From Deltaproteobacteria bacterium (GTDB lineage Bacteria; Desulfobacterota; Desulfobulbia; Desulfobulbales; Desulfobulbaceae): 7,374 nucleotides of DNA. The stretch spans positions 1-7,374 of the forward strand of contig JAJRVA010000069.1 of the NCBI GenBank assembly GCA_024277485.1. The letters run 5' to 3'. Under the pieces are notes generated by a model that was given only the letters and a program-made list of their open reading frames with translations, was not told the origin of the DNA and did no database searches. Of the stretch, positions 1-4,281 are shown one piece after another (position 1 is the first letter of the stretch; each line of letters starts with the position of its first letter). A program made the translations under genes and the position numbers.

Positions 1-87
1 GAGGTGAGTGTCGACACGGGGGACGAGGTGCGGACAGTCATGGGGAGGCCACTTGAGGATACACTGTTCCAGGGCTGGATGATGTGA
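1..87 (+). CDS. C-terminal end of an unrecognised plus-strand gene
   Basis: Frame 1 on the plus strand is open from the window edge to a TGA at 85-87 and gives 28 residues, ending in RPLEDTLFQGWMM. Nearly all codons end in G or C, and the residue mix (acidic, valine-rich, few rare residues) is that of a real protein. The opposite strand in the same stretch reads as a His/Cys/Pro-rich shadow. I do not recognise the family from so short a tail. The gene would run toward the HD-GYP gene, with 106 nt between the two stop codons. The real start and most of the protein lie outside the window. It could still be a chance open frame. Confidence 0.5.
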   Translation, partial: EVSVDTGDEVRTVMGRPLEDTLFQGWMM

Positions 88-88
88 T

Positions 89-170
89 TCCCATGCCTGA
101 TGGTTGTGTGTTGCCGGAACTAAGAGTCGGTCTCGGGTCCGGCGGTTACGGAAACCGCACAGGCATGGGG
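89..170. repeat. Nested inverted repeat between convergent genes, possible bidirectional terminator or structured RNA
   Basis: CCCATGCCTG at 90-99 is the exact reverse complement of CAGGCATGGG at 160-169, and a T-G wobble at 89/170 extends the stem. The 60-nt interior holds a perfect 6-bp hairpin, GCGGTT/AACCGC (142-147 and 153-158, 5-nt loop). A competing pair, GCCGGA/TCCGGC, lies at 113-118 and 138-143. CCGGAAC (114-120) also pairs with GTTCCGG (181-187), which lies outside the outer stem. No T-run follows on either strand, so this is not a textbook intrinsic terminator. Its place between two convergent genes fits transcription termination or 3'-end protection. Confidence 0.55.
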
Positions 171-193
171 TCTGCACCCGGTTCCGGAAACGG

Positions 194-1102
194 CTACTCC
201 TTGTCCACGGTCTTGCCGTAAAGGTTGTTCTCGGGCGGAATTCCCCGCCGCTCAAACGATACCTGGAATTCGCTCAGGGCAGGTTTGTTTGCCCGGTTGC
301 AGGCGACCAGGGATTGCACCCCTTCCCATCCTATTTCGCCCCGTTCCGCCATCCAGGTCAGCTCTTCCAGGGCGGTCCGGTTGTCATAGGATATGGGCCT
401 GTAGGGCCGCTGGGCAACAAGGGCGTCATAAATATCACAGACTGTGGTGATCTCCGCCATGAGATTTTTCTTACGGATACCCTGGGGATAGCCGGAGCCG
501 TCCCTGCGTTCATGGTGGTCCCGGGCGATAACAGCTGCCGCGCATCTGTGATCCTTCAGGTAATAACTCAACAGGACATAGCCGGCCAGGGCATGGTGTT
601 TCATCTGTTCAAGTTCAACCGTGGTCAGGGCTTTTTTCTTCAGGAGCACGGTGAGCGGTACCGAGATTTTGCCGAAGTCATGCGTGGGGCCGCATTCAAG
701 CAGGTCGTTCCATGACTGTTCCCTGATGTTCGGCTTGAGGTGCCGGGAGATGAGGATCGACAGGGCGGAAATAATGAGCATGTGCCGGTAGGTATGAAAA
801 TCATTTTCCCTGAAGTAGTCCATGCCGTCTAAGAGCGGGGCAGGCAGAAGGATATGCTCCATCCTCTGCACAACGCTGTCAATGATTTCCCCTTCCGAGA
901 AGATGATATCATAGGGTGAAATCTGGAACTGCCGCAGGAGATCTGTCCGTATCTTGCCGTACCCGAGCAGTGGGAGCAGGTCATGGCGGCGCGGGTTCCG
1001 GCTGCAGAGGTCCAGCATGAACTCTTCTGTCAGCGCGGTCCCGGCAGGAGCCAGAATATTTTTTTCAAGGTCATATACCGGGAATTTGATTACAGGGTCC
1101 AT
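194..1102 (-). CDS. HD-GYP domain phosphohydrolase (probable cyclic di-GMP phosphodiesterase)
   Basis: This 302-residue protein carries an HD-GYP domain over roughly residues 95-245. Visible motifs are H107 (YRHML), H141-D142 in HDFGK, H169-H170, H196-H197-E198, the GYP signature DGSGYP at 201-206, D223 and D226, then RPYRP at 232-236. All metal-binding positions expected of the family seem present. Known members hydrolyse cyclic di-GMP, and some cleave cGAMP. Residues 1-95 resemble no receiver, GAF or PAS domain I can name, and there is no signal peptide or membrane segment, so it should be cytoplasmic. The tail from about 250 is also unassigned. The ATG at 1102 is the first start after an in-frame TAA 18 nt upstream. 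It has no clear Shine-Dalgarno. The gene follows the dCMP deaminase gene after 158 nt and probably has its own promoter. Confidence 0.9.
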   Translation of the reverse strand: MDPVIKFPVYDLEKNILAPAGTALTEEFMLDLCSRNPRRHDLLPLLGYGKIRTDLLRQFQISPYDIIFSEGEIIDSVVQRMEHILLPAPLLDGMDYFRENDFHTYRHMLIISALSILISRHLKPNIREQSWNDLLECGPTHDFGKISVPLTVLLKKKALTTVELEQMKHHALAGYVLLSYYLKDHRCAAAVIARDHHERRDGSGYPQGIRKKNLMAEITTVCDIYDALVAQRPYRPISYDNRTALEELTWMAERGEIGWEGVQSLVACNRANKPALSEFQVSFERRGIPPENNLYGKTVDKE

Positions 1103-1172
1103 CGGGCGACACGGTTTTTATGGATGCCTCGTTTATGGTTCGGTCTTGTTGAGTATGATGAAATCACTACTG

Positions 1173-1199
1173 AATATACTACAACCGCATTTCTGTTAA
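1173..1199 (-). promoter_or_regulatory. Possible sigma-70-type promoter for the HD-GYP gene
   Basis: Read on the minus strand, TTAACA (1199-1194) and TATATT (1178-1173) each match five of six consensus bases. The 15-nt spacer is shorter than the ideal 17. Transcription would begin near 1166, leaving a leader of about 64 nt. The surrounding AT-rich, non-coding gap supports a promoter, but the short spacer keeps this tentative. Within the leader, the plus-strand string TTTATGG occurs twice (1117-1123 and 1132-1138). I see nothing else certain in the 1103-1260 gap apart from the palindrome at 1205-1216. Confidence 0.3.
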
Positions 1200-1204
1200 T
1201 AAAA

Positions 1205-1216
1205 GGAATTAATTCC
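1205..1216. repeat. 12-bp perfect palindrome upstream of the HD-GYP gene
   Basis: GGAATTAATTCC is a perfect 12-bp palindrome six bases upstream of the candidate -35 element of the HD-GYP promoter. It could bind a dimeric regulator. Short AT-rich palindromes also arise by chance, and no second copy was seen in the window. Confidence 0.3.
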
Positions 1217-1260
1217 AGCAGGTGCGAAAAAGCGAATCAGGATGACAGGGTCCGCCACGG

Positions 1261-1749
1261 TCAGGCATACGCTAACAGAAAACTTTTTCTGACCGGAATG
1301 AATTGCCTGTAGGGAATCCCGGCCAGGTCGAGCATTGTTTTTGAGGCCCTGATAGAGTCGCTGTGCCGGTATTTATCGGACAGGAAGATAATTTCCTGGA
1401 TACCGGACTGGATAATGACCTTGGTACACTCGTTGCACGGGAAAAGGGCAACATAGATCCGGCAGCCACGCAGATCGGTGGTAATTGAATTCAGCACTGC
1501 ATTCAGTTCCGCGTGGCAGACGTAGGGGTATTTTGTTTCAAGATAATCACCTTCCCTGTCCCAGGGGAGTTCATCATCTGAACAGCCCCAGGGAAAACCG
1601 TTGTATCCGACGCCGACAATCTTGTTCTGTGCATTGGCCACGCATGCCCCTACCTGGGTATTGGGATCTTTCGAGCGCATGCCGGAAAGGATGGCAACTG
1701 CCATGAAATATTCGTCCCAGGAAAGGTAATCAGTCCTTTTTCCTCTCAT
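1261..1749 (-). CDS. Zinc-dependent dCMP deaminase, eukaryote/T4-like
   Basis: The protein (162 residues) deaminates dCMP to dUMP, the substrate of thymidylate synthase. The zinc site is clear: H79 and catalytic E81 in CHAELNA, then C105 and C108 in PCNEC. The GYNGFP motif at 48-53 belongs to the dCMP deaminase branch of the cytidine deaminase fold. Long stretches match my memory of the vertebrate enzyme (DCTD), including [19 protein letters not shown] and [10 protein letters not shown], so it is closer to that type than to dCTP deaminase (Dcd) used by many Gram-negatives. Vertebrate and T4 enzymes are hexamers activated by dCTP and inhibited by dTTP, and the same may apply here. AAGGGG (1759-1754) four bases before the ATG is a good ribosome binding site. 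The gene follows the hydrolase by 23 nt, so the two are probably cotranscribed. Confidence 0.93.
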   Translation of the reverse strand: MRGKRTDYLSWDEYFMAVAILSGMRSKDPNTQVGACVANAQNKIVGVGYNGFPWGCSDDELPWDREGDYLETKYPYVCHAELNAVLNSITTDLRGCRIYVALFPCNECTKVIIQSGIQEIIFLSDKYRHSDSIRASKTMLDLAGIPYRQFIPVRKSFLLAYA

Positions 1750-1772
1750 GTTTCCCCTTCAGCAGCAAAGAG

Positions 1773-2597
1773 TTACTGTTTGTGCCTCTTTCTTCTCTCG
1801 CGCCAGTTTTCCGCTCCGGTTACCCTGTCGACGAATCCCCTGATCGCCTGGAAATACATCAAGCCTGTGACCGCGAGAATTGAGTTGTGGTCAGCGCCGG
1901 GTACGATCTGCAGGTCCTTTGACCTGGCACCGGAGGCAAGGTGCAGCTTCTCGGCATGCCAGAGGGGAATCAGGCTGTCCCTCTGGCCGTGGAGAATGTA
2001 CGTGGGCCGGGTGACAGCGGCGATTTTTGCGGTATTGTTGAAGGCGTCATCTTCCGTGATTCCCATTGCCGCAAGATCAATTCCCAGGGTCCGGGCCAGC
2101 GGCAGGGAGTCGGCAAAGCCGCTCTCAACAATAAGGCCTCCAATGTCGTCGTTATACTGTGCGGCGAGGTCAATGGCACAGGCACTGCCAAGCGACCTGC
2201 CCATGATGAAAATTTTCCCGGTATACCCGTTTCGGGCAAGCCACTTCAGCGCCTCCCCGTATATGATCCGGCCGTCGCCGATAAGGGATGTGGCGGAAGG
2301 GCGGCCGGAACTCCATCCGTAACCGCGATAGTCGGCAACAAGAAAGTTCAGGCCCTGGCCGACATACAGCGGTCCGGTGTCATCATAGTCCTGAACGATC
2401 TCTCCGTTGCCGTGAAAGAAGAGAATAACCGGGGCTTCTATCCCGGCCCTGAAGAAACGGCAGCCGATGACAACATCACTGTCGACTTTGATGTTCAGGT
2501 CGACTGCTCCCGCAGGCGGGGCGCCCGCCGGGGCTGAGCGCGGATGAAAGAGAACCCTGGTAATTTCCGCCTGATCCAGTTTGTGAAGGTGTGACAT
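1773..2597 (-). CDS. Alpha/beta hydrolase (COG1073-like serine hydrolase)
   Basis: This 274-residue alpha/beta hydrolase shows the oxyanion-region HGNG at 62-65, DYRGYG at 89-94, and the nucleophile elbow GRSLG with S135. Likely acid and base are D207 (GQRDSLIP) and H237 (GADHN). The substrate is unknown; such proteins are esterases, thioesterases or peptidase-like enzymes. The start at 2597 is chosen because GGAG lies six bases upstream and because the related proteins I recall begin close to an LD..EI..VLFHPR segment, seen here at 7-20. The frame stays open upstream to an ATG at 2840. Starts at 2726 or 2687 would add a segment resembling a signal peptide and are the main alternative. The C terminus is strongly basic (ERRKRHKQ). 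It is followed 23 nt later by dCMP deaminase, with no evident functional link. Confidence 0.9.
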   Translation of the reverse strand: MSHLHKLDQAEITRVLFHPRSAPAGAPPAGAVDLNIKVDSDVVIGCRFFRAGIEAPVILFFHGNGEIVQDYDDTGPLYVGQGLNFLVADYRGYGWSSGRPSATSLIGDGRIIYGEALKWLARNGYTGKIFIMGRSLGSACAIDLAAQYNDDIGGLIVESGFADSLPLARTLGIDLAAMGITEDDAFNNTAKIAAVTRPTYILHGQRDSLIPLWHAEKLHLASGARSKDLQIVPGADHNSILAVTGLMYFQAIRGFVDRVTGAENWRERRKRHKQ

Positions 2598-2603
2598 TGT
2601 TTT

Positions 2604-2607
2604 CTCC
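2604..2607 (-). promoter_or_regulatory. Ribosome binding site deciding the hydrolase start
   Basis: GGAG on the minus strand, six bases before the ATG at 2597, is the strongest Shine-Dalgarno among the in-frame candidate starts. The ATG at 2726 has only GGAA, and the ATG at 2687 has nothing purine-rich upstream. Confidence 0.7.
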
Positions 2608-2712
2608 GCGGCTGAGGCCGGCCCGAGACCCATGGCCAGGACACTCAGGGTAATATATGTGCTTGCCGTGAGTCCGAATATGCACATACAGTGAGATTGA
2701 AAGGATAACTGT

Positions 2713-2741
2713 ATAGTAGTCAACATGGCTGTTCCGGTCAA
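2713..2741 (-). promoter_or_regulatory. Probable sigma-70 promoter for hydrolase and dCMP deaminase
   Basis: TTGACC (2741-2736, five of six) is followed after exactly 17 nt by TACTAT (2718-2713, four of six). A second TTGACT with a TTCAAT box 16 nt later overlaps it downstream. Transcription would start near 2706, giving a leader of about 110 nt before the ATG at 2597. The element begins only five bases after the stop codon of the small membrane protein, so the hydrolase/deaminase pair may be expressed separately from the upstream cluster. Confidence 0.5.
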
Positions 2742-2745
2742 ACCA

Positions 2746-2976
2746 TCAGAAGAATTTCCCGGTTTTTTTCCTGTTCCCCGTGAGCTTGAGGCCGAGGAGC
2801 ATGAGAGGCAGCAGGTGATAGAACAGGTCAAAGATGTCAACAGGTTTGCTTAATGCTCCCTGGCTCAGCATCCGTAATTTCTGCACTGCATGCGGTTCCG
2901 GCACTAATGGCGCCAGCCCCAGAATAGCAGAGCCTGCAACAAGCACGGAGGTTGGAGTCCTGTCAAGCCATTTCAT
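2746..2976 (-). CDS. Small conserved inner-membrane protein with VPEPH motif
   Basis: This 76-residue protein starts MKWLDRTP. It has a hydrophobic segment at about 9-26, a VPEPH motif at 25-29, an LRML segment near 34-37, the pattern KPVDIFDLFYH at about 44-54 and a second hydrophobic segment at 52-62, then a basic tail. It looks like a two-helix inner-membrane protein. I recall short proteins of this pattern in deltaproteobacteria and related groups annotated, without good reason, as RND transporter; the role is unknown. The ATG at 2976 is preferred because homologues as I remember them begin MKxLDR, although its Shine-Dalgarno is poor. A TTG at 3024 would add 16 residues and overlap the ppsR end. 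It lies 25 nt after ppsR, so translational coupling is plausible. Confidence 0.8.
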   Translation of the reverse strand: MKWLDRTPTSVLVAGSAILGLAPLVPEPHAVQKLRMLSQGALSKPVDIFDLFYHLLPLMLLGLKLTGNRKKTGKFF

Positions 2977-3001
2977 GGCAGCACGATGCAATGAATGTGT
3001 C

Positions 3002-3820
3002 TCAGCGCCATTTTTTCCTGGCAATGCCGACCAGCTGGGTAACCTGGACAGCGGTTTCCTCGATGGATTTCCCGCCTGTCCTGACAGATGGAATGTTGTA
3101 TTTCATGAAGATCTCCTGGGCCTGGTTCAGTTCATTGGTGCAGGTCGACAGTTTTGCGTAGGTGCTGTTGCTGTAGCGCTTTTTCCGTATCTGGTGCAGG
3201 AGCTGCGGCGTGGTCGTCAACCCGACGACCTTTTTCCGGTTCCTGAGGATGTCATCGGGAAGTTCATAGCTGTCAAGAAGCTCGGCTGTTAAGGGAAAAT
3301 TGGCGGCTTTGATGCCCATGTGGGTTGCAATGTAGACGCTTACCGGGGTTTTCCCTGAGCGTGATACGCCGACAAGAATGATTTCCGCATCGTCGTATTC
3401 GGGTGTCCGGGTGCCGTCATCGTGCTCTATGGAGTAATGGATGGCCTCGACCCGTTTCATCAGGGACATGTTGTCCGTACTGCGGGAATATCCCGTTACC
3501 CGAAGGGCGGTGGCCTCGAGGCACCGTTCGAGTTCCTCCAGCATATTGTTGAAAATATTGAAAAATTCGACCTCCGGAGAATCAAAGACCTGGGCAATCT
3601 CGCTGTCCAGCAGGCTGCTGAATACCAGGGGCCGCCTGCCGCCGGATTTTTCAAGAATATAGCGCATGGCCTTTTCCGCATCGGCCCTGGTCTTGATAAA
3701 AGGGATCTTTTCCTGGTGGAAACTCACTTCCTGGAACTGGCAGAGGAGGGCCTGGCCCATGTCTTCAGCCAAAAGACCGGTTGAGCCGGAGACATAGTAC
3801 ACATCCTTGGAGGTCCACAT
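3002..3820 (-). CDS. ppsR: Phosphoenolpyruvate synthase regulatory protein, PpsR/DUF299 family
   Basis: PpsR is a bifunctional enzyme that inactivates PEP synthase by ADP-dependent threonine phosphorylation and reactivates it by phosphate-dependent dephosphorylation, linking gluconeogenesis to energy state. The 272 residues match the usual length of about 270-277. Visible marks are the N-terminal VSGSTG at 10-15, AIHYSIEHDDG at 126-136, the nucleotide-binding loop GVSRSGKTP at 151-159, and AANFPL at 172-177. The SGKTP loop is the PEP-synthase-type version. The relatives that regulate pyruvate phosphate dikinase usually have TSKTP. The ATG at 3820 gives the family length; the upstream extension to 3958 would overlap the cytochrome gene and is unlikely. 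The only Shine-Dalgarno-like site is GGAA about ten bases upstream. No PEP synthase gene lies in the window. The gene is 34 nt after the cytochrome gene and 25 nt before the small membrane protein. Confidence 0.93.
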   Translation of the reverse strand: MWTSKDVYYVSGSTGLLAEDMGQALLCQFQEVSFHQEKIPFIKTRADAEKAMRYILEKSGGRRPLVFSSLLDSEIAQVFDSPEVEFFNIFNNMLEELERCLEATALRVTGYSRSTDNMSLMKRVEAIHYSIEHDDGTRTPEYDDAEIILVGVSRSGKTPVSVYIATHMGIKAANFPLTAELLDSYELPDDILRNRKKVVGLTTTPQLLHQIRKKRYSNSTYAKLSTCTNELNQAQEIFMKYNIPSVRTGGKSIEETAVQVTQLVGIARKKWR

Positions 3821-3854
3821 TTTTTTCGTTTCCGTGCGGTTGCGCTGGTGGTGT

Positions 3855-4142
3855 TTATGGTCGGGGCTGCGTGTCCCGTTTATGACAGAACAGGCACCTG
3901 TATTTCGGGGGATGGTCTTCCGGAAGGGGCGAGATACCCTCCGGACCATGACATTCATTGCAGAATTTTTCCGCTGCTTTTTTCTTCATGGTCATGAAAC
4001 GTTCATGATCCTGGTCATGCGGCAGGTGGGCCGTTGTTTCAGGCGGCGCTAACCAGAGGAACAGAAAGACGCCCGTGCAGAACACGACGAAAAGAAGGTT
4101 GTATATGAGTATTTTTTTTCTGCTGTCTATTTTGTTTCCCAC
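3855..4142 (-). CDS. Small membrane-anchored di-heme c-type cytochrome
   Basis: A 95-residue protein with one N-terminal hydrophobic segment (about 11-32, after basic residues KIDSRKK) and a periplasmic part carrying two heme c attachment motifs, CNECH at 61-65 and CLFCH at 83-87. The hydrophobic segment is either a signal anchor or an uncleaved signal peptide. H39, H42, H46 and H77 could serve as sixth ligands. It probably passes electrons in the periplasm at the inner membrane, but its partner is unknown. The start is GTG, supported by AAAGAGGT five bases upstream. It opens a probable operon with ppsR 34 nt later. A plus-strand frame over the same DNA is rejected, since two CxxCH motifs plus an anchor are unlikely by chance. 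Confidence 0.88.
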   Translation of the reverse strand: MGNKIDSRKKILIYNLLFVVFCTGVFLFLWLAPPETTAHLPHDQDHERFMTMKKKAAEKFCNECHGPEGISPLPEDHPPKYRCLFCHKRDTQPRP

Positions 4143-4147
4143 TGTTG

Positions 4148-4155
4148 ACCTCTTT
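4148..4155 (-). promoter_or_regulatory. Ribosome binding site supporting a GTG start
   Basis: AAAGAGGT read on the minus strand, five bases before the GTG at 4142, is the strongest Shine-Dalgarno match in the window. It fixes the start of the di-heme cytochrome. Confidence 0.7.
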
Positions 4156-4182
4156 GCCCATCACTCTATTCTGGACCGGAAG

Positions 4183-4211
4183 ATTATCATTTTTTCGCAA
4201 TACAATTGCAT
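4183..4211 (-). promoter_or_regulatory. Weak candidate promoter for the cytochrome/ppsR cluster
   Basis: GATAAT (4188-4183, five of six) could serve as a -10 box, with a poor -35 (ATGCAA, 4211-4206) after 17 nt. The leader would be about 34 nt. The 139-nt gap upstream of the cytochrome is AT-rich and non-coding on the minus strand, so a promoter is expected here, but the exact boxes are uncertain. Confidence 0.25.
4197..4209. repeat. 13-bp inverted repeat in the candidate promoter
   Basis: GCAAT-ACA-ATTGC is a perfect inverted repeat with 5-bp arms and a 3-nt centre. It lies between the candidate -10 and -35 boxes of the cytochrome cluster, where a repressor operator would sit. Only one copy is seen, so this is suggestive only. 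Confidence 0.3.
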
Positions 4212-4265
4212 AAATGTGGCATGTCTGTCCAATGAAAACAAGTTTTTTCCCTCTTTTCTACAACC

Positions 4266-4278
4266 TGGAATCATTCCA
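4266..4278. repeat. 13-bp inverted repeat just after the lipoprotein stop codon
   Basis: TGGAAT-C-ATTCCA is perfectly symmetric around one base and begins four bases past the TAA of the lipoprotein gene. As RNA it could form only a 5-bp stem with a 3-nt loop, and no U-run follows, so it is a poor intrinsic terminator. It may instead be a protein-binding site upstream of the cytochrome cluster. Confidence 0.3.
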
Positions 4279-4281
4279 TGA

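Noticed and set aside
104..715. Plus-strand open frame (203 codons) opposite the HD-GYP gene
   Set aside because: The minus strand carries the full HD-GYP motif set, and the plus frame shows no recognisable motif.
1217..1260. Possible terminator after dCMP deaminase
   Set aside because: The run of T on the minus strand (about 1232-1228) has no stable stem before it; the nearby CGC-T5-CGC string is not self-complementary.
2598..2840. Full 355-residue version of the hydrolase
   Set aside because: Its first part is the antiphase reading of the small membrane protein gene (Ser/Cys-rich). The ATG at 2597 has the best ribosome site.
3821..3958. 46-codon N-terminal extension of ppsR
   Set aside because: It overlaps the cytochrome gene, is rich in Arg and His with no family similarity, and would make the protein longer than the family.
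4221..4250. Possible sigma-54 promoter upstream of the cytochrome
   Set aside because: GG and GC dinucleotides occur, but not with the required 10-nt spacing on either strand.
4105..4281. Plus-strand frame starting with a signal-peptide-like segment and a fair ribosome site
   Set aside because: It lies opposite the start of the di-heme cytochrome, whose hydrophobic anchor produces the Phe/Leu-rich shadow. It ends without any domain and its codons are AT-rich.
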